A stretch of 57,929 nt of DNA from Oscillospiraceae bacterium (GCA_015065645.1 SVPW01000011.1:1-57929); one strand, 5' to 3'. Shown: positions 36,679 through 46,013, counted from the first letter of the stretch. The notes: generated from the sequence alone by a model not told the origin. A program made the numbers and translations.

Positions 36679-37350
36679 ATGATTTCTGTTGCTATTGATG
36701 GTCCTGCCGGTGCGGGAAAAAGCAGTCTTGCAAGGGCTGCCGCAAAGGAACTTGGGTTTATATATGTAGATACGGGTGCTCTTTACCGCACTTTGGGTTT
36801 GAAATTAATCAGAACAAATACATCTGTTGAGGATATTTTGCTTGTTGAACAACTGCTTAAAACAACCAAGGTTGAAATAAGGTTTGTTCAAGATGAACAG
36901 CATGTTTTTTTGGATGGTGAGGATGTTACTTCTCTTATCCGTACACCTGAAGTTTCAATGACAGCTTCAAAGGTTTCGGCAATACCTGCCGTTCGTGCAT
37001 ATCTTCTTGAGATGCAACGCTCTTTGGCAAAAAGTAATAATGTTTTAATGGATGGCCGTGATATAGGTACTGTGGTTCTCCCAAATGCTACGGTTAAAAT
37101 TTTCTTAACCGCATCCGTTGAGGAACGAGCAAAAAGAAGATATAAGGAGCTTGTGGAGAAGGGGAGCAATGTTACCTTTGATGAGGTTTATGCCGATATT
37201 GAAAAACGTGATTATGCAGATAGCCATCGTGAAATAGCCCCATTAAAGCCTGCGGATGATTCCAAAATTGTAGATACCACAGGGCTTTCTATTGAGGAAT
37301 CACTCAATCTTTTGCTTAAAACCGTAAATGAAGGAATTGAAGAAAAATGA
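36679..37350 (+). CDS. cmk: cytidylate kinase
   Basis: 223 residues, normal for CMP/dCMP kinase. P-loop IDGPAGAGKSSLARA (about 5-19), IYVDTGALYRTLGL, NMP-binding part and the LMDGRDIGTVVLPNA motif, C-terminal DYADSHREIAPLKPADDSKI. Makes CDP from CMP. Its last bases overlap the ispH start (ATGA), a classic clostridial cmk-ispH-S1 arrangement. Confidence 0.97.
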   Translation: MISVAIDGPAGAGKSSLARAAAKELGFIYVDTGALYRTLGLKLIRTNTSVEDILLVEQLLKTTKVEIRFVQDEQHVFLDGEDVTSLIRTPEVSMTASKVSAIPAVRAYLLEMQRSLAKSNNVLMDGRDIGTVVLPNATVKIFLTASVEERAKRRYKELVEKGSNVTFDEVYADIEKRDYADSHREIAPLKPADDSKIVDTTGLSIEESLNLLLKTVNEGIEEK

Positions 37351-39431
37351 ATATAACACTTGCAAAAACTGCAGGGTTTTGCTTTGGGGTAGATCGTGCC
37401 GTTCAAATGGTTTATGATCTTTTGGATAGTGGCGCAAAGGTTTGTACTTTAGGGCCTATAATCCATAATCCTCAGCTTGTGGAGGAGCTTTCTCAGCGTG
37501 GAGTCAGAATAGTTGAAAGTGTCGATGAGGTGCGTGAGGGAGAATCGCTTGTTATCCGTTCTCACGGTGTGGGTAAATCGGTGTATGAGCAAGCGGCAAA
37601 GCTTAATGTGGTAGTGGCAGATGCCACCTGTCCTTTTGTTGCAAAAATTCATAAAATTGTAGAGCAATATAGCAGTGAAGGATATACTGTTTTGATAGCG
37701 GGTGACCGTGATCATCAAGAGGTAAAGGGTATATGTGGTCATTGTAAAGGTGAATATTTTGTCTTTGCAGATAGTACGGAACTTGAAAATTTATTAAAAA
37801 ATGATCAAAATCTTAAAGAAAAACAGCTATGTGTAGTGGCTCAAACCACTTTTTACGCAAAAAAATGGAATTTTGCTAAAGAAATTTTAAAAAAAGTATG
37901 TACAAATGCAAAAATATTTGATACAATATGTAATGCGACTTCAATGCGCCAACAAGAGGCGGGTGAACTTTCGTCTGTGTGCGATGTAATGGTTGTCATC
38001 GGTGGCAGGCATAGTTCAAACACGGCAAAGCTTTTTGCAGTGTGCTCGTCAAACTGTGGTAGAGTTTATTCTGTGGAAACTGCGGCGGAGCTTCCGCTTA
38101 AAAGTTTATATGGATATAACTCTATTGGGGTTGTCGCCGGTGCTTCTACGCCGGCGGGTATTATAAAGGAGGTTATTAAAACCATGTCGGAAAATTTACA
38201 ACCGGTAGATGAACAGATGGAGGGAAATGAAACTGTTCAAAAAAGCTTCGAGGAAATGACGGATGAGGAAGCATTTGAGGCTTCGCTCCAAAACCTGACA
38301 GGAGATCAGAAGGTAAGCGGTATCGTATTGGCCGTTAACAATTCTGAGGTCCAGGTGGACATCGGCAGAGGCCTTGCAGGCTACATAACAGCTGCTGAAT
38401 ATTCTCTCGATCCCGATGTCAAGTTGACGGAGGAAGTTAAGGTCGGCGACACGCTCAACCTTATTATTATGAAGGTCAATGACCAGGAAGGAACTGTAAT
38501 GCTTTCCAAGCGCCGCTATGATGCTATAGCCGGTTGGGATAAGATCGTTACCGCAAAGGAATCTCAAGAGATCCTTACGGGAGTTGTCCGTGATGTTGTC
38601 AAGGGCGGCGTTGTTGTTTATTCTGATAACGTTCGTATCTTTATCCCCGCTTCTCAGGCAACCGCTTCTCGTAACGATTCTTTGGATGACCTTAAAGGTC
38701 AAGAGGTTTCTTTCCGTATTATTGAAATCGGCAGAGGCCGTAAGGCTGTCGGTTCTATTCGCAGCGTACTTCGTGAACAGCGTAAGGCTGCAGAAGAGAA
38801 GGTTTGGGCTTCTTTAGCTGTTGGTGACCGTTTCACAGGTACAGTTAAGTCTCTCACAAGCTATGGTGCATTTGTTGACATTGGCGGCGTTGACGGAATG
38901 GTTCATATTTCTGAGCTTTCCTGGCAGCGTATTAAAAACCCGTCTGAGGTTGTTGCTGTTGGCGATGTAATCGAAGTTTATGTTAAGGCTATTGATACTG
39001 AGAAGAAGAAGATTTCTCTCGGTTATAAGAAGGCAGAGGATAACCCTTGGGCTATCTTCCAGAGCAACTATAATGTTGGTGATGTTGCTACCGTTAAGGT
39101 TGTAAGCATTACAAGCTATGGTGCTTTTGCTCGCATTATACCCGGAATTGACGGTCTTATTCACATTTCTCAGATTGCTAACAAGCACATTGAAAAGCCA
39201 CAGGATGAATTGACCGTTGGTCAAGAGGTTGAGGCTAAGATCATTGCTGTTGATCTTGAGAAAAAGCGTGTAAGCCTTTCTATCCGTGCTTTGCTTGAGC
39301 CTGCTGCTCCCGCAGTAGAAGAGGAAGCTGCTGATGTAACTGCTGCTGACGAAACCGTTGCAGTTATCGCATCCGCAGAAGATGCAGCAGCTGCTGCTGA
39401 ATCGGTTGCAGAAGAAGCAACAGAAGAATAA
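37347..39431 (+). CDS. ispH: fusion of HMBPP reductase (IspH) and ribosomal protein S1
   Basis: 694 residues. Residues 1-279 are IspH, the last enzyme of the MEP isoprenoid pathway: its [4Fe-4S] cysteines are Cys12 (GFCFGVDRA), Cys95 (DATCPF) and Cys195 (ICNATSMRQ). Four S1 RNA-binding domains follow at about 321-388, 405-470, 487-557 and 572-643, then an Ala/Glu-rich acidic tail. The fusion is widespread in Clostridia. An internal ATG at 38184 (Met280), exactly at the domain junction and behind AAAGGAGG, may start a free S1 protein. Codons in the S1 half (from about 38290) use more C-ending triplets, as expected for a highly expressed ribosomal protein. Confidence 0.96.
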   Translation: MNITLAKTAGFCFGVDRAVQMVYDLLDSGAKVCTLGPIIHNPQLVEELSQRGVRIVESVDEVREGESLVIRSHGVGKSVYEQAAKLNVVVADATCPFVAKIHKIVEQYSSEGYTVLIAGDRDHQEVKGICGHCKGEYFVFADSTELENLLKNDQNLKEKQLCVVAQTTFYAKKWNFAKEILKKVCTNAKIFDTICNATSMRQQEAGELSSVCDVMVVIGGRHSSNTAKLFAVCSSNCGRVYSVETAAELPLKSLYGYNSIGVVAGASTPAGIIKEVIKTMSENLQPVDEQMEGNETVQKSFEEMTDEEAFEASLQNLTGDQKVSGIVLAVNNSEVQVDIGRGLAGYITAAEYSLDPDVKLTEEVKVGDTLNLIIMKVNDQEGTVMLSKRRYDAIAGWDKIVTAKESQEILTGVVRDVVKGGVVVYSDNVRIFIPASQATASRNDSLDDLKGQEVSFRIIEIGRGRKAVGSIRSVLREQRKAAEEKVWASLAVGDRFTGTVKSLTSYGAFVDIGGVDGMVHISELSWQRIKNPSEVVAVGDVIEVYVKAIDTEKKKISLGYKKAEDNPWAIFQSNYNVGDVATVKVVSITSYGAFARIIPGIDGLIHISQIANKHIEKPQDELTVGQEVEAKIIAVDLEKKRVSLSIRALLEPAAPAVEEEAADVTAADETVAVIASAEDAAAAAESVAEEATEE
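38166..38186 (+). promoter_or_regulatory. possible internal ribosome-binding site and start for free S1
   Basis: AAGGAGG (38167-38172) is followed after 11 bases by an in-frame ATG at 38184, codon 280 of the fusion. Part of the match comes from the conserved KEV codons of IspH, so chance is possible. Confidence 0.45.
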
Positions 39432-39440
39432 TCCAATTTA

Positions 39441-39472
39441 AACGGCCTTGTGTTTCACAAGGTCGTTTTTTG
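39441..39472 (+). terminator. terminator of the cmk-ispH run
   Basis: 12-bp stem (39441-39452 with 39456-39467, one G-T pair) followed by a T-run. Confidence 0.9.
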
Positions 39473-39567
39473 TGTGTCAAATTTACTATATCTTTTCGTT
39501 TGATTTAGGTGAATATTGCCAATATTGCCGAAAAATAAAAAAATTGTTAATTTATAAACATAATATC

Positions 39568-39596
39568 TTGCAAAAAAGGGAAAAATCGGTTAAAAT
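39568..39596 (+). promoter_or_regulatory. promoter of gapA
   Basis: TTGCAA (39568-39573), 17-base spacer, TAAAAT (39591-39596). Confidence 0.65.
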
Positions 39597-39626
39597 ATAA
39601 ACAGAAAATTTTAGGAGGTAATTCCA

Positions 39627-40658
39627 ATGGTTAAAGTTGCTATCAATGGTTTTGGCCGTATTGGCCGTCTCGCATTCCGTCAGATGTTTGGTGCTGAAGG
39701 CTACGATGTAGTAGCTATCAATGACCTTACAAAACCCTCTATGCTTGCTAATCTTTTAAAGTATGATACAGCACAGGGTGGTTACTGCGGATACATCGGT
39801 GAGGATCGTCACACTGTTTCTGCTGATGATGAAGCAGGTACTATCACAGTTGACGGTAAAACCCTCAAGATCTATGCTGAGAAGGACGCTAAGGATCTTC
39901 CTTGGGGTGAGCTCGGTGTAGATGTAGTTCTTGAGTGCACCGGTTTCTACTGCTCTAAAGAAAAGTCTCAGGCTCATATCGATGCAGGTGCTAAGAAGGT
40001 TGTTATTTCTGCTCCCGCAGGCAATGATCTTCCCACTATCGTTTACAGCGTTAATGAGAATACCCTTACTAAGGATGATACTATCATTTCTGCTGCTTCC
40101 TGCACAACTAACTGTCTTGCTCCTATGGCTAAGGCTCTTAACGATTATGCAGCTATCCAGAGCGGTATCATGAGCACAATTCATGCTTACACCGGCGATC
40201 AGATGATTCTTGATGGTCCCCACAGAAAGGGTGACCTCCGTCGTGCACGTGCAGGTGCTGCTAACATTGTTCCTAACTCTACAGGTGCTGCAAAGGCTAT
40301 CGGCCTTGTAATTCCTGAGCTCAATGGTAAGCTTATCGGTTCTGCACAGCGTGTTCCTGTTCCTACTGGTTCTACCACCATCCTTACCGCTGTTGTTAAA
40401 GGTACAGATGTAACTAAGGAAGGCATCAACGCTGCTATGAAGGCTGCTGCAAGCGATTCCTTTGGTTATAACGAGGATCAGATCGTTTCTTCCGATGTTA
40501 TCGGTATGCGTTACGGTTCTCTCTTTGATGCTACTCAGACAATGGTATCCAAGGTTGCTGATGATCTTTATGAGGTACAGGTTGTTTCTTGGTATGATAA
40601 CGAGAACAGCTATACAAGCCAGATGGTTCGTACTATTAAGTACTTTGCTGAGATCTAA
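39627..40658 (+). CDS. gapA: glyceraldehyde-3-phosphate dehydrogenase
   Basis: 343 residues, type I NAD-dependent GAPDH of glycolysis. N-terminal [18 protein letters not shown], catalytic cysteine in [12 protein letters not shown] (about residue 155), [20 protein letters not shown], and C-terminal [21 protein letters not shown] is eight bases before the ATG. The codon choice (many C- and CTC/ATC-type codons) differs from neighbours and fits very high expression. Single gene between two terminators. Confidence 0.98.
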   Translation: MVKVAINGFGRIGRLAFRQMFGAEGYDVVAINDLTKPSMLANLLKYDTAQGGYCGYIGEDRHTVSADDEAGTITVDGKTLKIYAEKDAKDLPWGELGVDVVLECTGFYCSKEKSQAHIDAGAKKVVISAPAGNDLPTIVYSVNENTLTKDDTIISAASCTTNCLAPMAKALNDYAAIQSGIMSTIHAYTGDQMILDGPHRKGDLRRARAGAANIVPNSTGAAKAIGLVIPELNGKLIGSAQRVPVPTGSTTILTAVVKGTDVTKEGINAAMKAAASDSFGYNEDQIVSSDVIGMRYGSLFDATQTMVSKVADDLYEVQVVSWYDNENSYTSQMVRTIKYFAEI

Positions 40659-40672
40659 TTCCATTTAATTTT

Positions 40673-40708
40673 AAAACCGTCCTTCAAAACGAAGGACGGT
40701 TTTTTTTA
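40673..40708. terminator. terminator shared by gapA and the FliB-like gene
   Basis: Perfect 13-bp stem (40673-40685 with 40691-40703), loop AAAAC, T-run on both strands. Confidence 0.92.
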
Positions 40709-41632
40709 TATACCTAATTCATCAAGTAAAATATATAAATTTTCGTCTGAATATTCAATTTCTGCTGAAAAAAGCCGTATAATTTCAATCATGTCATCAA
40801 AATTAAAGCTTTGTGTTTTGCTCCAAATTACCGCACCTATTGAGCGAATAAGTAAAACGGTAAACGCTGTAAATCTGGCTTTTTCAATTATGCTTTGTTC
40901 ATCAAAAGCATTTGAAAAATGGCGGTAAAGCATATAAACAGCTAACTGTTCGTATTCTGTTTGACGCATTTCCATAAAGCAGTCAAATCCGTCAAAATCC
41001 GCATTTTTAAAGCCCAATTTAAGTGTTGTAAGCGTTTTTGTCCATTCTTCATCAAGCCGTTCTAATGAAAGCAAAATATCGAAAAAAATATAAATCGAGT
41101 CAAAATCAAAATCAGTATTGCAAATGTAAAGCATTTCCTTTAAACGCTCTAAAACGTTTTTATTTCTGTCTTGCAAAACCTTTAATATTTTGTCACGCAG
41201 TAAAATTATAGTGTCGGTTGTTTCTATGTTGCCTATGAGTATCATGGGCGTTTTTTTGCCGATAATAAGCCTTGCCGCAGCTTCACAGCTTAAACCAAGA
41301 CCAATTTCGGTGCGGTCGGGAAGCTGATTGCGGAATCTTGGATGGTCGGCGCAAATTTCGCATAAATGCTCTTCTCCCAATTCGATTATTATATCACATA
41401 AATTTTTTTTATTTAAAAACGGACAGCGCTCTTTTTCACCTAAAATAAAGTGTGGCTGTTCTTTAAAAGCTATGTTATTTTTTAATTTTTCGCCAAAATC
41501 ACCCGAAACAGTTTTGTAAAATTCAAGTGTGTTGTCATCAATATCAATTTCCCATCCGATGCAGCAGTTGTGACGGCATTCGCCCTTTATGCAGTTGAAA
41601 TCCTTGTAGTAATCGGGATAAATATAGTTCAT
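40706..41632 (-). CDS. FliB-family (flagellin lysine-N-methylase-like) protein
   Basis: 308 residues. Cysteine-rich N-terminus: FNCIKGECRHNCCIGWEI, then CPFLNKKNLCDI and HLCEICADHPRF, likely ligands for an iron-sulfur or metal centre. This is the family annotated as FliB, known from Salmonella for methylating flagellin lysines. No flagellar gene lies in the window, so the substrate may be another surface protein. ATG at 41632 with GGAGG. Confidence 0.85.
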   Translation of the reverse strand: MNYIYPDYYKDFNCIKGECRHNCCIGWEIDIDDNTLEFYKTVSGDFGEKLKNNIAFKEQPHFILGEKERCPFLNKKNLCDIIIELGEEHLCEICADHPRFRNQLPDRTEIGLGLSCEAAARLIIGKKTPMILIGNIETTDTIILLRDKILKVLQDRNKNVLERLKEMLYICNTDFDFDSIYIFFDILLSLERLDEEWTKTLTTLKLGFKNADFDGFDCFMEMRQTEYEQLAVYMLYRHFSNAFDEQSIIEKARFTAFTVLLIRSIGAVIWSKTQSFNFDDMIEIIRLFSAEIEYSDENLYILLDELGI

Positions 41633-41694
41633 AAATAAACTCCTCCGTATATATACGCATTAAATATAACATTTTTATTTGCTTTTTACAAGAT

Positions 41695-41723
41695 GAATAA
41701 TCGTTATTTCAAAACAAATTATA
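41695..41723 (+). promoter_or_regulatory. candidate forespore (sigma-G/F) promoter of spoVAD
   Basis: GAATA (41695-41699), 17-base spacer, AATTATA (41717-41723), close to the GAATA/CATAnTA pattern of forespore sigma factors; the only gene of the window with such a site. Confidence 0.4.
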
Positions 41724-41755
41724 ATATTGTATGATTAACTTTTTGGAGGATAAAA

Positions 41756-42772
41756 ATGGCAAAAAGAGTAGGGAACAGAACTATAATTTTACAAAACCAT
41801 CCTCATATAACAGGCTATGGTTCTGTAGTTGGTAAAAAGGAGCATGAAGGACCTCTTGGGAAAGAATTTGATTCTTTCAGCGTTGATAGCCGTTTTGGAG
41901 AAAAAACTTTTGAGAAGGCGGAAAGCCGTTTGCAAATGCTGGCTGCTCAAAAAGCTATAGAGCGTGCAGATGTGAGAAAAAATGAGATAGATTTGATTTT
42001 TGCAGGCGATTTGCTCAATCAATGTATAGGCAGTTCTTTCGGTCTTCGTGAATTGGGAGTTCCGTTTTTGGGGCTTTACGGTGCGTGCTCAACTATGGCT
42101 TTGGGTACAGCACTTGCTTCGATAATGGTTGATTGCGGTGCGGCAAAAATTGCCGCAGCAGTAACATCCTCGCATTTTTGTTCTGCTGAGCGTCAGTATC
42201 GCTTTCCTCTTGAATATGGTTCTCAGCGTACACCAACCTCACAATGGACTGTGACCGGTTCCGGAGCATTGGTTATACAGATTGATGAAAATGGTTCGTC
42301 GCCGTATATCGAAAAGGTAACCTTTGGTGAAATAACCGACCTCGGCGTCACAGACTCCAATAATATGGGTGCGGCAATGGCACCGTCTGCTGCTTCTACT
42401 CTAAAACATTTCTTTCACGATACTTCAACCGGTCCTGAGGATTATGATGTGATTTATACGGGGGATTTGGGAAGTGTGGGCACACAGCTTTTGTATGAGC
42501 TTATGGATGATGAGGGGTATAATCTTCGTTGTCATCACAGTGATTGTGGGCTGATGATGTTTGATATGAAAAAACAAAATGTGGGAGCAGGTGGTTCGGG
42601 CTGTGGATGCAGTGCTTCTATTTTAGCCTCTTTTATAATGCATCGCTTTATGGAAGGGGATTTTCATAATATTTTGTTTATGTCCACGGGAGCTTTGCTT
42701 TCGCCTACATCAACCCAGCAGGGTGAAAGTATACCCGGTGTTAGCCATCTTATAAACATCAAAAAAGATTGA
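41756..42772 (+). CDS. spoVAD: stage V sporulation protein AD
   Basis: 338 residues, thiolase-like fold. Typical SpoVAD sequence: MAKRVGNRTIILQNHPHITG, GPLGKEFD, the GLYGACSTMALGTALAS element at the thiolase-cysteine position, TSSHFCSAERQYRFPLEYG, and HHSDCGLMMFD. It binds dipicolinic acid and helps to load it into the spore core. It is usually encoded between spoVAC and spoVAE; here neither is adjacent, so they must lie elsewhere. It shows that the host is a spore former or a recent descendant. The last codons overlap the mgtE promoter. Confidence 0.95.
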   Translation: MAKRVGNRTIILQNHPHITGYGSVVGKKEHEGPLGKEFDSFSVDSRFGEKTFEKAESRLQMLAAQKAIERADVRKNEIDLIFAGDLLNQCIGSSFGLRELGVPFLGLYGACSTMALGTALASIMVDCGAAKIAAAVTSSHFCSAERQYRFPLEYGSQRTPTSQWTVTGSGALVIQIDENGSSPYIEKVTFGEITDLGVTDSNNMGAAMAPSAASTLKHFFHDTSTGPEDYDVIYTGDLGSVGTQLLYELMDDEGYNLRCHHSDCGLMMFDMKKQNVGAGGSGCGCSASILASFIMHRFMEGDFHNILFMSTGALLSPTSTQQGESIPGVSHLINIKKD

Positions 42773-42797
42773 CAAAACGCTGTGTAAAAAGTATAAT
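42769..42797 (+). promoter_or_regulatory. perfect sigma-A promoter of mgtE
   Basis: TTGACA (42769-42774) overlaps the spoVAD stop codon; 17-base spacer; TATAAT (42792-42797). Exact consensus in both boxes. Confidence 0.85.
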
Positions 42798-42819
42798 TTA
42801 ATTGATGTGTAAGGCAATT

Positions 42820-42850
42820 AAACCCTGTCACAAAACGGCAGGGTTTTGTT
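42820..42850 (+). terminator. terminator-like hairpin in the mgtE leader
   Basis: AAACCCTG (42820-42827) pairs with CAGGGTTT (42839-42846), followed by TGTTT. It lies between the mgtE promoter and ribosome site, so it may end spoVAD transcripts or act as an attenuator for mgtE. Confidence 0.55.
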
Positions 42851-42875
42851 TATGATAATAAAGGGAGGGATAGTT

Positions 42876-44237
42876 TTGGAGGAAAAGATATTAGAGCTTA
42901 TTAAAAATAAAAAATACGGACTTCTCAAAACAACCCTTTCGGAAATGAACCCTGCTGATATAGCGTTGATTTTTGATGTTATTGAACCGGGAGAGCTTAC
43001 GCTTATTTTTCGTATTCTTCCTAAGGAATTAGCGGCTGAGGTATTTGTTGAAATGGATAGTGATATGCAACAAATACTGATTGAAAGCTTTAGTGATGCT
43101 GAGCTTCGTGCCGTTATGGATGAGCTTTTCATGGATGATACGGTTGATATTATTGAGGAAATGCCTGCAAACGTTGCCAAAAGAATTTTGCATCAAACCG
43201 ATGCTAATACACGCTGTATGATAAATCAGCTGCTTGCTTATCCCGATGTTAGTGCAGGTAGCATTATGACTACCGAGTATGTTGATTTAAAGCGTGATAT
43301 GACGGTTGAACAGGCATTTGACCGCATAAGAAAAATAGGTGTTGATACTGAGATTATATATACCTGCTATGTAATGGATAAGGGCAGGCGTTTGCAGGGT
43401 ATTGTTTCGGTAAAAGATCTTCTTCTCAATGATAAAAACTGCATAATAGGTGACATAATGGATGAAAATATCATCTATGCCACCACCCTTGATGATAAAG
43501 AGGAAGTAGCAGGTCTTTTTGAAAAGTACGATATGATAGCACTTCCTGTTGTTGATAAAGAGGGAAGACTTGTTGGAATAATCACCGTTGACGATGCTAT
43601 TGATGTTTTGCAGGAAGAAGCAAGCGAAGATATTGAAAAAATGGCGGCTATTTTGCCAAGCGAGAAAACCTATTTGAAAACAGGTGTTTTTGAAACATTT
43701 AAAGCGCGTATTCCGTGGCTTTTGTTCCTTATGATTTCCGCAACATTTACGGGTGCTATTATTTCGGCATTTGAGTCGAAGCTCACTATTTTCCCTGCAC
43801 TTATTGCATTTATTCCTATGCTTATGGGTACGGGCGGTAATTCGGGTAGCCAATCCTCCGTAACAATTATTCGTGCATTATCACTTGGGGATATTGAGTT
43901 TGGTGATATTTTGCGTGTTATATGGAAAGAGTTGAGAGTAGGTCTTTTTTGCGGAGCTGTACTTTGTATTGTGAATTTTATTAAGCTGTATTTGGTGGAT
44001 TTCCTTTTAATGGACAGCTTTGATTTAAAACACGAAATTTCTGAAATGATTACGGTTTGTATCACCTTGTTTTTTGTTGTAATTGTAGCCAAATTCATAG
44101 GCAGCACGCTTCCTATACTTGCTAAAAAGCTTGGGTTTGACCCTGCTGTTATGGCAAGTCCTTTGGTAACAACTATACTTGATGCAATATCCTTGTTTAT
44201 CTATTTCACAATAGCAGGGGTGCTTCTTGGAATATGA
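42876..44237 (+). CDS. mgtE: MgtE magnesium channel
   Basis: 453 residues from the TTG at 42876, which has GGGAGGG six bases upstream; an in-frame ATG at 42846 lies in the leader hairpin and lacks a site. Domain order: MgtE N domain (about 1-130, with LPKELAAEVFVEMDSD), two CBS domains (about 130-260, sensors of Mg2+ and ATP), and five C-terminal helices with PMLMGTGGNSGSQSS, the selectivity region. Cytoplasmic domains close the channel when Mg2+ is high. The stop overlaps the next start (ATGA). Confidence 0.96.
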   Translation: MEEKILELIKNKKYGLLKTTLSEMNPADIALIFDVIEPGELTLIFRILPKELAAEVFVEMDSDMQQILIESFSDAELRAVMDELFMDDTVDIIEEMPANVAKRILHQTDANTRCMINQLLAYPDVSAGSIMTTEYVDLKRDMTVEQAFDRIRKIGVDTEIIYTCYVMDKGRRLQGIVSVKDLLLNDKNCIIGDIMDENIIYATTLDDKEEVAGLFEKYDMIALPVVDKEGRLVGIITVDDAIDVLQEEASEDIEKMAAILPSEKTYLKTGVFETFKARIPWLLFLMISATFTGAIISAFESKLTIFPALIAFIPMLMGTGGNSGSQSSVTIIRALSLGDIEFGDILRVIWKELRVGLFCGAVLCIVNFIKLYLVDFLLMDSFDLKHEISEMITVCITLFFVVIVAKFIGSTLPILAKKLGFDPAVMASPLVTTILDAISLFIYFTIAGVLLGI

Positions 44238-44845
44238 ATATATTATTTGAAGATGACCAAATAATTGTTTGTGAAAAGCCTTACGGTATGCTTTCGCAAG
44301 CGGATTCTGCAGGGAATGAAAGTGCTGTATCTTATCTTGAAAAGCATACAGGTTCAAGTATTTATCCGGTGCATCGTCTTGATAAAACCACAAAAGGAAT
44401 AATGGTTTTTGCAAAAAATTCCGTTGCTGCCGCATCTTTATCAAAACAAATAACCGCTAATGTATTTGTGAAGGAATATAAGGCAACCGTACATGGTGAG
44501 CCAAAACTACCAAGCGGTACTTTTGAGGATTTGCTTTTTTATGATCGCCGTAAGGGTAAATCTTATGTTGTTAAGCGTGAGCGTGCAGGTGTTAAAAAAG
44601 CGGTACTTCATTATAAAGTTTTAGAAAAAAACGAAAATAGGGGAGGTGTTGTTTCTTTGGTGCATATCCGTCTTGAAACGGGAAGAACGCATCAAATCCG
44701 TGTTCAGTTTGCAAGCCGTGGATTTCCTCTTTTGGGAGACCGCCGTTATGGTGCTTCAGATAAGGAAAAGGAAATTGCACTTTGTGCCTATAGGCTTTCT
44801 TTTAAACATCCGTTATCGGGTGAATTAATGGATTTTTCAATCTGA
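44234..44845 (+). CDS. RluA-family pseudouridine synthase (single domain)
   Basis: 203 residues, shorter than RluC/RluD because the N-terminal S4 domain is absent. Catalytic motif VHRLDKTTKGIMVFAKN with the essential Asp, then RLETGRTHQIRVQFASRG and the end LSGELMDFSI. Modifies uridine in rRNA or tRNA. Coupled to mgtE by a four-base overlap. Confidence 0.92.
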   Translation: MNILFEDDQIIVCEKPYGMLSQADSAGNESAVSYLEKHTGSSIYPVHRLDKTTKGIMVFAKNSVAAASLSKQITANVFVKEYKATVHGEPKLPSGTFEDLLFYDRRKGKSYVVKRERAGVKKAVLHYKVLEKNENRGGVVSLVHIRLETGRTHQIRVQFASRGFPLLGDRRYGASDKEKEIALCAYRLSFKHPLSGELMDFSI

Positions 44846-44873
44846 CTGATTTTTATATTACAGGGGGATTGTT

Positions 44874-45998
44874 ATGAAAATAGAATGGAAAAGCTGTTTT
44901 AAGGTTGGGGTCAGCATATTTTTGTTGTATCTTTGCATTCATTATTGGAAATTGGTATCAACCTTTTTTTCAGGAACCCTTGGTGCATTGATTCCGCTTG
45001 TTATAGGCGGTGCGGTTGCTTATATAGTTAATATTCCAATGGGCGCCTATGAAAAATGTTATTTTCCAAAAACCAATAAAAAATGGCTTATTAAAAGTCG
45101 CCGTCCGGTGTGCCTTGTTGCGGCTTATTTGTCAATAGTTGCAATTATAAGTGTTGTTATAATGCTTGTTGTTCCACAGCTTATTTCCTGCGTCAGCCTT
45201 TTAATAGATGAAGTTCCCGGTATAATGAAGGGCTTTGTTAAATGGACCGAAAATATTGATTACATACCTAAGGATTGGGTGAATTCAATCAAAAAAATCG
45301 ATTGGGAATCCTGGATAGGTAATATGGCAGGAATTTTATCATCGGGTGTTGGTAATGTTATGGGAACCGTTATAAACACCGTTTCGGTTGTTTTTTCGGG
45401 TGTTTTCTCAGGTTTTATTGGTTTGGTTCTTTCGGTTTATATTCTTGCCGAAAAAGAAAAGATTTTAATGCTTTTTGAAAAGCTTAAAAAACGCTTTTTG
45501 CCTGAAAAGATTTATAAAAAAATTGATTATGTGTCTTCTGTGATAAATAGAAGCTTTCGCCATTACATAATAGGTCAATGTACAGAAGCGGTTATTTTGG
45601 GTGTTCTTTGTATGTTGGGTATGCTTGTATTAGGCCTGCCTTATGAATCAATGATAGGCGCTTTGATTGCTTTCTGTGCGTTAATACCTGTTGTTGGCGC
45701 TTTTATTGGTGCAGGAATCGGAGCTTTTATGATTCTTACCGTTGACCCGATTAAAGCGGTAATTTTCCTCATATTTATTATTGTGCTTCAGCAGCTTGAG
45801 GGTAATATTATTTATCCAAAGGTAGTGGGCTCCAAATTGGGACTTCCTGCAATTTTAGTTTTGGCTGCGGTATCGGTTGGTGGCGGAATAATGGGAGTGT
45901 TCGGCATGCTGTTGGCAGTGCCGTTAACCTCTGCATTGTGGCACATCCTTAAAGATAAGCTGAATGAGGAACACAAAATTAAAGATAAGCAAAGTTAG
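44874..45998 (+). CDS. AI-2E/PerM-family transporter
   Basis: 374 residues with eight hydrophobic segments in the PerM layout: two N-terminal helices, a long amphipathic middle with a cytoplasmic loop, and the C-terminal block IGALIAFCALIPVVGAFIGA, then QLEGNIIYPKVVGSKLGLP. Members export small molecules, act as Na+/H+ antiporters or have unknown roles; substrate cannot be told. The ATG has GGGGG upstream. Confidence 0.9.
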   Translation: MKIEWKSCFKVGVSIFLLYLCIHYWKLVSTFFSGTLGALIPLVIGGAVAYIVNIPMGAYEKCYFPKTNKKWLIKSRRPVCLVAAYLSIVAIISVVIMLVVPQLISCVSLLIDEVPGIMKGFVKWTENIDYIPKDWVNSIKKIDWESWIGNMAGILSSGVGNVMGTVINTVSVVFSGVFSGFIGLVLSVYILAEKEKILMLFEKLKKRFLPEKIYKKIDYVSSVINRSFRHYIIGQCTEAVILGVLCMLGMLVLGLPYESMIGALIAFCALIPVVGAFIGAGIGAFMILTVDPIKAVIFLIFIIVLQQLEGNIIYPKVVGSKLGLPAILVLAAVSVGGGIMGVFGMLLAVPLTSALWHILKDKLNEEHKIKDKQS

Positions 45999-46013
45999 GT
46001 TTGGTATATAAAA

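Noticed and set aside
39756-40664. 302-codon ORF antisense to gapA
   Set aside because: Long antisense frame caused by the biased codons of gapA; no ribosome site, Cys/Ser/Asn-rich nonsense composition.
42798-42875. M-box (Mg2+ riboswitch) before mgtE
   Set aside because: Leader of about 70 nt is far too short and only one hairpin is present.
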